A DNA stretch of 64,000 bases. Origin: Euptelea pleiosperma. Its lineage: Eukaryota; Streptophyta; Magnoliopsida; Ranunculales; Eupteleaceae. Location of the stretch: contig CM068552.1 in assembly GCA_035048495.1 (NCBI GenBank), forward strand, positions 15,240,621 to 15,304,620. The letters run 5' to 3'. A model generated the notes under the pieces. It saw only the letters and a list, made by a program, of their open reading frames with translations. It ran no database searches and was not told the origin of the DNA. This document shows positions 1 to 8,946 of this stretch, piece by piece. Each line of letters begins with the position of its first letter. The stretch's first letter is position 1. The position numbers and the translations under genes are program-made.

Positions 1-1194
1 TGAGATTTATGTGCGAGCCTGCAGTAAAGATGCCCCGGCCAACTTGGACTTTTAAGTTAGTTTGGGACTTGCCAACTAATCTCTTCCCCCAATCTCTATA
101 TTCCGAATTCATTATCGTCTATTCGATCGGATGTCTAAAACCCTCATTTGAATTTGAATAGAGAGAGATGAGAGAGAATCATTAGTTGAGTCGTTACATC
201 CATAAATTTGGATGGGAACTGATCTATTCATTCATGGGGAGTCTGTTTAAATCTATCTCTAGTTTCTGGTGAGGGAAACAGACAGCTTACCCATGGAGGA
301 AGGTTTCTGTTGCTACCTTTGACTCCCTTCGTTAGAGACTGTGATTTGGGATAGAAGAGGTTGACAACCAAGGGGGTTGGTTACCTTTTGCCTTCTTTTA
401 ATTTTAGATTTCAGTAGGGAATGAATCGTCCGTTAAAGTAGAGATTTTATTGAAAAAGTATAGTGGGTGTCACTTCTTGGGCTGCAACTCGGGTGGCTTA
501 GGAGTCAACCCGAGCCCAACCTGACCTTCAGACCCTCTAGCCCAAGCCTGAGCTGAACCCGAGATCTGGTTGGGTTGTACTGTTTTTTTTAAAACTCCAA
601 ACCCTAATCCCATTTGGTGAGACCACCTCTTTCTCATCATCATTTTTTTGCTTCTTGGTGATTGGAGACATCGCACATCGAATTTGTCCATCGTTTCATC
701 TCCCTGTCGTAGCAGGCCATAGGTGCACATTAGAAGGAAAAGAAAAGAGGTGGGCTATTTGGATTGCCATTCGACGCCATCAAAGACTAACTCAGTTGCT
801 TTGATTTGAGGGTAGGTGTGTGATGGCAAAAGCAACAGCAATGGCGGCAGTAGTGGTGGTGGATTGAAAGGTAGTGGTAGCAGATTGAATGACAACCACG
901 GTGGCGGTGCACATTAGATTTGGGTTGGGCATGGGCAGATTTCATGTACATACAATGCGTAGTTAAGACGTGACATACAGAGGCTCCCCCATGAAACTCA
1001 TTGTGCACCTGGGTAGTAAAACACTAGTATTAGTTGAGAGGCATGAAGTGAGACAAAACAAGTGAAGGTGAAGCATCCGAGTGTAGAAGGTTTGTTACGT
1101 CTCATTTCCTAGTGATTCAAATGATATACTCATCCGACACACCTTAAGTGGATAGATAAGTGGGATTCACATCACATTTTTGGAATAGCCTCTA
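1..1194. other. Intergenic, no gene recognised
   Basis: No open frame here resembles a known protein. The stretch around 475-600 is rich in short alternations of GGGTTGGG and AACCCGAG, as seen in degenerate plant MITEs, but no clean ends are visible. It may include more decayed sequence of the Ty3/gypsy element that becomes recognisable just downstream. Confidence 0.5.
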
Positions 1195-2720
1195 GTAGGC
1201 TTTGGGAACTCAATTATATTTCATCGATACATTTCACCCTCGGGCAGATGGGCGGCTAGAGAGTGCACCATTCAGATCCTTAAAGACATGTTGTGACATT
1301 ATGTACCAGACTTTAAAGGCAATTGGAATGAGCACCTATCGTTGGTGGTGTTCGTGTATAATAGTAATTATCAGGTGGGCAACATGACACCTTACGAGCC
1401 ACTCTACTCCACGGTAGATTTTGCAAATCTCCTGCCTTTTGTGCAAAAGCTGAAGATCGTTCATTATCAAGACTTTGAGTTGATTTAGCAGACCATCGAG
1501 AAGATTCAGCTGACCAGAGATCGACTCCTCACAACAGTCTACATAACCGTCTATAATGCCTTATCCCCTTGTCTTAATGATGGACTCCTCACAATTGGAG
1601 CTTTTTGAATTATAGATTAGGTTCGGAATTATAGAAAGAATTCCTTCCAGAGGATGAACAAGTTCTTTCTTTGATCTTCCCTAGAGCCTCTTCTTCTTCG
1701 TGAAGTTTATTTAGGGAATGGATTTGGTATTTCGATATTATTCGTATCAATGATTTGGCCAATAATGAATGACTGGTTATGAGACCATGGAAATGGAACT
1801 ATCCCTAAATATTGAAGAAATCACCACAATTTTCATCTGTCTAAAATGTATTTCATATTTCTTTCATTCAGAAGTACGAGCCAGATTAAACGCATGTCAT
1901 CGACTAATAAGACCTACAATTTTGAGAGGATGCAACTTATGAGGAGCGGTTGACCTAGATTCTAGGCTGTGTTTGGTAGCGCACCTTTGACGTGTGTCTT
2001 GGCTGAAGGTGTGCGTTTTGTTTGATGACAAGTGTTTGGTTCACACCAAAGCACGCACCTTGGAAGACACAATGGACCTTGAAGACGCATGAAAGTGAAC
2101 CTTCGAAGGTCACCTCCCCCTCTGAGTCTTCGAATACGCATGTACTTTGAAGGTACACCTTCCACCCCTAACAGGCTTAGCCCACATAATGTATGGCCCA
2201 CTTATGATGTATGGGCCCACTTGTCATATATCACATGTATGATCTATCAACGCCCCTCTATTATTTGGAGCCCACATATGATCCATAAGCTTTTGTTCTT
2301 ATGTGGGGCCCACATGATTTATCAATTCTAGTTATTATGTCCAACTCACACAAACTATTGATCTTTGTTCTTTTGTTGGGTCAGTGTGATCTATCAACCT
2401 TTGTTCATATGTGGGTCTCACACAGTTGTGTAGAACCAAACGTTGGTCTTGACCATTAAAGGTACACACCTTGAAGACGTGGACCTTTGAGACGCGTCTT
2501 CCATTAAAGATGCGCTACCAAACATAACCTAAGGAGCAAATGCTACGTGCCAAGACTATATATTTGGTCAATGTATTGTGGCTGTACCGTGGTGTTAAGG
2601 AGACAACTTGAGAGTTGGAGTTTGTGATACGAGAGAAGTACCCCGACCTTTTCATTACCATTGGTAAGCATATTTAATTTCGAGGACGTAATTCTCTTTA
2701 AGGAGGGTAGGTTATAAAAT
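1195..2720 (+). mobile_element. Ty3/gypsy integrase C-terminal relic
   Basis: This is the 3' end of a Ty3/gypsy pol gene on the plus strand, broken by stops and frameshifts. From 1202 the translation gives an integrase-like stretch with the FHP..DGR..E pattern (known elements: FHPQTDGQSER), then shifted frames still encode an N-Y-N-S-x-Y and an M-x-P-Y-E-x-L-Y motif. Around 1480-1530 comes a T-I-E-K-I-Q-L-T-R-D-R-L stretch typical of the region after the integrase core. Around 1830-1950 and again at 2530-2700 come remnants of the chromodomain-like tail, ending in an REKYPDLF motif at about 2628-2650. The tail is split by the MITE at 1965-2528. No intact LTR was identified. The element cannot encode a working protein. 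Confidence 0.75.
1965..2528. mobile_element. PIF/Harbinger-like (Tourist) MITE in gypsy relic
   Basis: The left end reads GGCTGTGTTTGGTAGCGCA and the right end TGCGCTACCAAACATAAC, which are imperfect inverted repeats sharing TGTTTGGTAGCGCA. Both sides are flanked by CTA (1962-1964 and 2529-2531), the 3-bp target duplication size of PIF/Harbinger elements. Removing it rejoins the gypsy coding tail. The inside has no transposase; it carries several copies of a GAAGGT/ACCTTC motif and repeated lines of the type TATGTGGG..CCACA. Confidence 0.75.
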
Positions 2721-3800
2721 CTTGAAAACTCTGTAAGGGATGTTTTGGTCTATTTATTTAAATTAAATTAATTAGGGTTTTTATATTTTCTCTGTGTTTT
2801 TTAATGCTCCAGAACAATGTAGGATCGTATGCAACTTTCTTGAGGTTTGCAACAAACTTAAGTTTTAGGGTTTCAAGCTCCGATGGGCATTCTACAACTC
2901 TGATTATCCCGATTCGAGTACCAATGGTTCATAAAAATAGAAAACCTAATTACCTATCGATTTTGGGAGAATTCTCATTTTTTAGGATAATTTGGTAATT
3001 TGATAAGTATGCAACCAGCTTGTACATTGTTAGTTATTCACTAAAACTGAAAATGACTAGGAAGCTTTGTTGTCATTTCTCATTTGTGTGATTTTTTTTG
3101 ATTATGGGCATGGCGGTGCAAGCCGCGAAGACTTGGCCAAGGCCATTAGTGTTCATACATCACGAATACGTGTTGTAAATCATCATTAATCATTTTATTA
3201 CAATAATAGATATTGGAATCGAATTAATTCATTAATGGGTTAAGTCAATAAACTAAGGTGATTAAATTTGCCTTTATTTTTTCATTTTTAAAGAATGTGG
3301 GCTCAGATATGGGCCTTTTAAGCCCATTTATGTTTTCATTTTATTTATTATATAATATTTAATTTTGATGATTATTTTAATTCTTAATGTGAGTGTTGAT
3401 TAAATTTATTTGGGTATATTTATGCAATAAATGTGTCATAAGCAGGGATTGAATTAATTCATTAATGCGTTAAGTCAATAAATTATGTTTGTAAAATTAC
3501 TTTCAATTCATTTTTGAAAACACGATTAAGATGTAACCAATCGGATTTTATTATTATACTTGCATATGATGTTGCATATCTTGTCCGTACCATGCATCTC
3601 TTTCTATTGCTATTTTTGATTATTGATCTTGATTTGGACTTGGAGCGTCTTTTTCTATTTTTATTGTTGAGTATTTGAAATTTATGTTCGATTAAGTTGT
3701 CAGTGTTATGCCGCTCCTTTGGTTTGTGCCTGTGAAATTCTAAGCTATTATCCTAAAGAGCAAGAAGGGCCTGGAACCATAGGGTATATAAACCAAAACC
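2721..3800. other. AT-rich intergenic stretch
   Basis: AT-rich sequence without a recognisable gene. A phrase of the type GAATTAATTCATTAATG.GTTAAGTCAATAAA occurs twice (near 3218 and 3450), so part of this is an old repeat. It could include the decayed 3' LTR of the gypsy relic, but I cannot delimit it. Confidence 0.45.
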
Positions 3801-4334
3801 AATTTGTTAAAGGCTACAGGGGTTTTTTTTTTTCAACACCCCCGTGATAAATCTTCTATATTAATGATGGGGTCGTGATGCAGCAAGGTATACCTGATAT
3901 CCTTTCAATTGCGGAAGTGGTATTTTTGGTAGTCACCGCACACATCTGGACCCACTGACCGCATGGATGTTTATCCCACCCCTTGGTGGGTATATAAACC
4001 AAAACAAACTCTGATTGGTGTTCTATAACCATTAGATTTTAGCACTTTTTAAGGCGTTCTTATAGCCGTTGAATGCAACCATTATTTTTGTACTAAAACC
4101 AACAGCTAAAAATCATCAAGCAAGCTGTTTTTTGGTACGACTGTCTATTGAGAGGTGGGCTAAACATCCATGCGGTCAGTGGGCCCAGATGGCAGCGGTG
4201 ACTACCAAAAATACTGCTTCCGCAATTGAAAGGATATCAGGTATACCTTGCTGCATCACGACCCCATCATTAATATAGAAGATTTATCACGGGGGTGTTA
4301 AAAAAAAAAAAAACCCTGTAGCCTTTAACAAATT
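3801..4334. repeat. Long-armed palindromic (foldback) MITE
   Basis: The outer arms at 3801-3939 and 4195-4334 are nearly perfect inverted repeats of about 139 nt, differing only in the length of a T/A run and a few substitutions. The arms include AATTTGTTAAAGGCTACAGG on the left and its complement on the right. The middle carries the CCCACTGACCGCATGGATGT / ACATCCATGCGGTCAGTGGG type inverted sequence that recurs throughout the window. No coding sequence and no clear target duplication. A diverged relative forms the host sequence at 20961-22225. Confidence 0.8.
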
Positions 4335-4679
4335 TAGTTTCTGTATTTTTCCCGTGGAACGCATCAAAACGTGCCACCTGTCACATTCTTTCTGGCCCAC
4401 TGACCCGTGAATGATTGGCCGACCACTCAACCGAACTACACCTAAAATTAGCCCGATTTGTGATCTCTAGCCATTAAATCGTAGTATCCGAAAAAAAAAT
4501 GTTCAAATCCATCGACTATAATCACCCCATGAAAACATCCAAATCCAATGGCTAGAAATCACCAATGAAGCTGTGCTCAGTGGGCCCAAAAGAGTCTGCC
4601 AAGTCGTAACCCCACCCCACACACAAAAAAAAACGAAAAGAAAAAACAGCTGTCTTTTGTCCACCTTAGGTCAATGTTC
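4335..4679. other. Intergenic, MITE debris
   Basis: No gene. Contains half-copies of the same vocabulary as the neighbouring palindromes (for example AATCCAATGGCTAGAAATCAC near 4540) and an A-rich run. Confidence 0.4.
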
Positions 4680-5084
4680 GAGTAAAACTTGTGTCACGAG
4701 ATGTTGCCACGGAAGCCGGTCACAGCACTCAATACGAGACACGTGGCACACGATAAGAGGGCGCTGACCGTATTGATGTTTGTCCAGTCCCTCGGTAGAC
4801 CTACAAACCAAAAATCAGCCTTATTAGTGATTTAAAACCTTTGGATTTTTCACCCAAATAACGATCGATAATGCTCAAATTCCTACCGTTAAAATCAACC
4901 CATGTAAATAACTTCAATCGAATCGGTTAGAAATCACTAATCAGGCTGAGTTTCTGTGTACCGGTCCACCGAGGGACTGGCCAAACATCCATACGGTCAC
5001 CGTCCTCTAATAGTATGGCACGTGGCTCGTATTGAGTGCTGCGACCGGCTTCCGTCACAACATCTTGTGACACAAGTTTTACTC
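4680..5084. repeat. Palindromic MITE, GAGTAAAACTT ends
   Basis: The left end GAGTAAAACTTGTGTCACGA and the right end CACAAGTTTTACTC are inverted repeats that continue inward through CCGGTC/GACCGG and the CACGTGGC, GACCGTAT..GATGTTTG and CAAACCAAAAATCAGCC blocks shared by the family. Flanks TCAATGTTC on the left and TCAATGTCT on the right (just beyond the right end) suggest a decayed 9-bp duplication. Non-coding. Confidence 0.75.
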
Positions 5085-5485
5085 AATACTCAATGTCTAA
5101 GGGATTGGACACAAGACTATCCAATGGCTTGGACCCTAGGTAGGATGTTATCCTGAGGTTGACACCAACATCTTTCTGAGGATGACTGTCGTCCCTTGTT
5201 CCACACTGTTGGATGGTCTTTGAGATTTGTGGTGTGAATCACGAGAACATCAATGGAGAACAGCTACCTAGGGATGATGGTATCACTTCTCCGCACTATC
5301 ATCTATGGAACACCTTTTTGAGTTTATGGAGTTGATACTCTGTGCTTTCACAATATCAAAATCTCTGATTCTCTTGGTTGTAGAATTTTTTTGGTTTGGT
5401 CAAATAGATATTCCCTTTGAGCCGAACAAGCTGCTTCCAGCGTAACAACTGTCAATCACTCGAAGTTCAAGATACCCAAACAAAG
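5085..5485. other. Intergenic, nothing recognised
   Basis: No gene or repeat with clear ends. Its right end holds the left target duplication of the next element (5477-5485). Confidence 0.4.
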
Positions 5486-5653
5486 GAGTAAAACTTCTGT
5501 CACAATGGAATTGCAAATCACAGCCAATGAGTTCTCGGCACGTACACCTAAATCAAAAGCAATGGGTACGTTGAAAAGCACTTGTGTACGTGCCGAGAAC
5601 TCATTGGCTTGTGATTGTGTGATTTACAATTTCGTGTGATAGAAGTTTTACTC
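5486..5653. mobile_element. 168-bp MITE with 9-bp target duplication
   Basis: Inverted arms of about 60 nt (5486-5548 and 5592-5653), beginning GAGTAAAACTTCTGTCAC and ending GTTTTACTC, meet at a short loop; the inner arms contain GTACGTGCCGAGAACTCATT and its complement. The 9 bases CAAACAAAG flank both sides (5477-5485, 5654-5662). A 9-bp duplication points to the Mutator superfamily. It is non-coding and would fold into a hairpin if transcribed. Confidence 0.85.
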
Positions 5654-5688
5654 CAAACAAAGAACGAGCGAACATGGGGCCAAATAAT

Positions 5689-6063
5689 GGGTCAGGCTCC
5701 GTTGACAGATAAAATGACAGGGACACAATATAAGCCAGGTGGCACACTGTTACAGGACCATGACCGTACGGATGTTTGTCCTATCCCATGGTGGACGTAC
5801 AAACCAAAAATCAGCCTGATAGGTGATTTATAAGTGTTGGGTCTTTATACCTCAAATACTGCTCAAATTCCCACAGTTGAGATCAGCCCATGAAAATAAG
5901 CCCAATCCAAAGCCTATAAATCACTAATCAGGCTGACTTTTGGTTTGTAGGTCCACCATGAGATAGGACAAACATCCATACGGTCAGAGTCCTGAAACAG
6001 TGTGCCACGTGGCTTATATTGTGTCCCTGTCTGTCATTTTATATCTGTCAACGGAGCCCGACC
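5689..6063. mobile_element. Palindromic MITE, 9-bp target duplication
   Basis: The element starts GGGTCAGGCTCCGTTGAC and ends GTCAACGGAGCCCGACC; inverted homology runs through most of its 375 bp. CCAAATAAT flanks both ends (5680-5688, 6064-6072), a perfect 9-bp duplication as expected for Mutator-like elements. The inside repeats the family blocks CACGTGGC, CGTACGGATGTTTG and CAAACCAAAAATCAGCCTGA with their complements. Sister copies with related ends lie at 21783-22152 and 37371-37754. Confidence 0.85.
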
Positions 6064-6072
6064 CCAAATAAT

Positions 6073-6523
6073 TTGACCTAGCCTTGGCCTGCAAGGGAGT
6101 TATGCTTTTGCCTACCAGCACCAGCCTGACAAGCTCGGCCGACCAGCTCTACCCAGGCTAGGCTAGGCTGAGGCTCAACCCTATGTTTAGACTAGCCTGG
6201 CGCAACAAAACATCTTCAACCAACACGGCACATATCTGCAGCCCTAGCCAACCAAATTGGAAAAAGAGAGCTTTAACTTGGTTCAAAGTAATATTATTAA
6301 TTCTAACCAAAGTAGGGAGGCACTGGGCCAAGTAATGGACCAGGAAAGGCTAACCCCCTGGGCTTCCACCCATTTATTTATTGGGCTAACCCCAACTCCC
6401 CAACTCGTTGGGTCTAAATGGTGTCAACCTACTGTTGACAATCACTTTACTCTAAAAGCCCCATAAGATCACGATGTTCCAGTAGTTTGCAGGTTCGAGT
6501 CTCGACAAAGTGTTGAGAAAGCA
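6073..6523. other. Intergenic; start of TRIM-like array
   Basis: No gene. From about 6440 the sequence (CACTTTACTCTAAAAGCCCC, then AGGTTCGAGTCTCGACAAAG) matches the internal part of the TRIM-like units that follow, so one more partial unit lies directly upstream of the first delimited LTR. Confidence 0.45.
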
Positions 6524-6652
6524 TGTTACTGGAGTGTGTTGTTTGGCTACGTGGTTAGCACTTTGCCTCTTTTAGACCCGTGGGCCCTTTGATATACATA
6601 ATATGCCTCTCTGTAATAGCTTAACCTTTTAGAGTAAAGTGGTTTGTCAGCA
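6524..6652 (+). mobile_element. TRIM-like short LTR, copy 1
   Basis: This 129-bp repeat starts TGTTACTGGAGTGTG and ends TTTGTCAGCA. It is followed directly by TGGTATCAGAG, which is the primer-binding site complementary to the 3' end of plant initiator-methionine tRNA. The second LTR (6719-6847) has the same length and shares GGAGTGTGTT, TTTTGATATACAT and AAGTGGTT blocks. Short TG...CA repeats with a Met-tRNA site and no coding capacity fit a terminal-repeat retrotransposon in miniature (TRIM). Confidence 0.7.
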
Positions 6653-6718
6653 TGGTATCAGAGTAGGAGGTCCCAATAGGTCAGGAGTTCGAGTCACCGA
6701 CAAAGTGTTGATGAGTGG
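6653..6718 (+). mobile_element. TRIM internal region with Met-tRNA primer site
   Basis: TGGTATCAGAGTAGGAGGTC opens the segment at the first base after the LTR. The segment then reads GGAGTTCGAGTC and GACAAAGTGTTGATGAGTGG before the next LTR begins. At 66 bp there is no room for a gene, so the unit can only move with proteins from another retroelement. Confidence 0.6.
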
Positions 6719-6847
6719 TGTCGTTGGAGTGTGTTAATTGGCTATGTGACCAGCACTACCCCTGTGTTAGCCCCATGGACCTTTTGATATACATTTTTAC
6801 ACTTCCCTCTAAGAGCTTACGCTTTTAAAATGAAGTGGTTGTCAACA
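6719..6847 (+). mobile_element. TRIM-like short LTR, copy 2
   Basis: 129 bp, starting TGTCGTTGGAGTGTGTTA and ending GGTTGTCAACA, again followed by a TGGTATCAGAG primer site at 6848. The repeated LTR / primer site / LTR / primer site arrangement means this is a tandem LTR array and not one complete element; unequal recombination between LTRs is the simplest cause. Confidence 0.7.
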
Positions 6848-6884
6848 TGGTATCAGAGACAAGAGGTCCCATTAGGTCACCGGT

Positions 6885-7100
6885 TCGAGTCTACTCTACT
6901 CTAAAAGTTTAAGGTGTTAGAGGGAGGCATAACAATGTATAGCAAAGGGTCCACGGCTCTAACAGAGGCGGATTGCTAGCCACATAACACACTCCAATAA
7001 CACTCCCCCTCAACACTTTACCAAGACTCGATCCTGCGACTTATTGGGACCTCTTGCTCTCATACCATGTTGACTAACTACTTTACTCTAAAAGCTCAAT
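6885..7100 (-). mobile_element. Inverted partial TRIM unit
   Basis: Read on the minus strand this contains, in order, an LTR tail (TTAGAGTAAAGTAGTTAGTC), a diverged Met-tRNA primer site (TGGTATGAGAGC at about 7057-7068), a short internal segment, then the head of an LTR (GGAGTGTGTTATGTGGC). It lies in the opposite direction to the two LTRs just upstream. Confidence 0.6.
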
Positions 7101-8946
7101 ACCTACAACATAGAGTCGTTTATGTTGAAAAAAATACTATTATTATTTTTCTATTATATAACCTTTTCACAGGTGTGATTTTACATAAACTAATTTGATT
7201 GAGGGTTGTTCAATAATAACGAAGATATATATTGGGACCCATAGTAGTATCTGTCTAAGAAACTGATTCTCCTTAATATGAGGAGAAACAATTTTCACTC
7301 TGTATGTATAGGTGGCAGTCCCACTATACACTTTCAAATCTATTCTTGAGATAGAGGCTCCCATCACCAAAGTGTAGGAGAGTTGCGGTAGAGCAACCTA
7401 TCCATACGTAAGTCACAAGAATGTATAGGGCGGGTGCGAATGCAAGAGCATCCAATTCGGAAAGTTCTTCATGCCTAGAGCACGTGCGTGCGCGTGTGCG
7501 TCCAATTTCCAACTTTTAAGAGACCTATATCATAACTTTTTTCTAAGTTGCCAAACAAACCCTCAAAATAAAGAAAGTACTGTTGTCCTCATGAGAATGA
7601 CAACTTATTTAGGGCTCCCACCGTTGGATAGTGGGCAATCCCAAGGACCATCAAACATGGATAAGGGAAGACATCGAAGATGGAGTGAAACAGGGAAAAA
7701 AAGTGAAGGAAATGGAGGAGATAATGGAGTTGAAGAAAGCGGAATCAAAAGTGCTCTGTAGTGAAACAAGGGAGATTAACGAGTGCTCTTTGTCTCAGGT
7801 TACAGGGGTTAATCGACGCATCTGCGAGGTCGAATCTGTTGAAGAACTTGAAAAAGGGTTGAATCAACGGACATTGCTTCAAATCAAAAGAATTAGAAGT
7901 TTGAAGTTGCAGATCTAAAGAGAGAAGAAACCGAAACTGAAAGATTGTAGTAGTCTCTCTACAAGACTACAACAATGCAATAGAATTCTCAGAAATCTCT
8001 GAATCTGCAATCTCATCTGTGAAATCTCGAGCTCCTAGGATTCTGAAACCCCCTCCAAGACCTTCCTCATCAAAATCAACATTTCATCAACCTCTGGTTC
8101 TTCTAAGATTACAGGGACCAAAGCTTTGTTGGTAAAGACAAACCTAGCAAGTTGCCTACAACCCCATTTAAAGCCCGTCAAGTTGGCAAGTTGGGTTCTT
8201 TATTTGGTCATTCAAGAGGTCCTTTGGTGTACATTATTTGTTAATGATGTAGTATTGTTTGATAAGACTAAAGAAAATAAATGCAAAAACTAAATTATGA
8301 AAAGATACTTTAGAAACTTACTGACTTTAAGATAACTAAGATCAAGACAAAATACATGCAACTTTAATAATTGAACTCGCAGAAATGACATATTAGTTAA
8401 GATTAATAGACAAGAAATACCCAAAAGCGACGACTTTCATTATTTAGGTTTGGTTATCCTCGAAGTTTAATCCTATTGTGGGGAGTGTTCTCTCACTGGT
8501 ACCCAAACAACCATGAAATCTTTCTAAGAACAACAGTAGAGACTAAAAACAGCCAATCTTGATGTCAAACATCAATTAGAGAGATTCCTATAACAGATGT
8601 GTTACTTCTTCCTGTATGAATTGAACATCTGGAGAGAGCAATCTATGTTAAGGGGAGTTTGAAAAGCTGAATAAGAAGATGAAGACATGAACACAGAAAC
8701 ATAACTAAAATTCTTCGAATCATACATAGCTGCAGATCAACATCAGAGCCAGAGCCAAAATGACCAATACCAATTGGTTCGGAATCAGCCTGAAGTTCTG
8801 CTTCGCAAACCATACACGAAGTAGATAACAGAGAGAGAAAATTTATGAAATTAACAAGCAAATTCAAAACCCAAAACTAACTGTTTCAAGTCTGTCAACA
8901 GATTGACCTCACTCTTCTTCCATCACCCAATCTCTTCTCAAGCTTA
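7101..8946. other. 3' flank of the GRF gene; no second gene
   Basis: Between the TRIM array and the GRF stop codon I see no supported gene. Two overlapping plus-strand frames at 7471-7918 give a lysine/glutamate-rich, coiled-coil-like composition but match no family I know, and lack any clear gene context. The part near 8650-8946 is probably the 3' untranslated region of the GRF transcript; the poly(A) site cannot be fixed. Confidence 0.45.

Noticed and set aside
6653..6880. tRNA gene or SINE, suggested by GGTTCGAGTC-like B boxes
   Set aside because: No cloverleaf can be formed, and the TGGTATCAGAG words sit directly after LTR-like TG..CA repeats, which fits primer-binding sites better. A SINE origin is not fully excluded.
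7471..7918. Possible small coiled-coil protein gene (95-96 codons)
   Set aside because: Two frames overlap with no family match, no visible gene context and no splice evidence; lysine/glutamate-rich purine runs open frames by chance.
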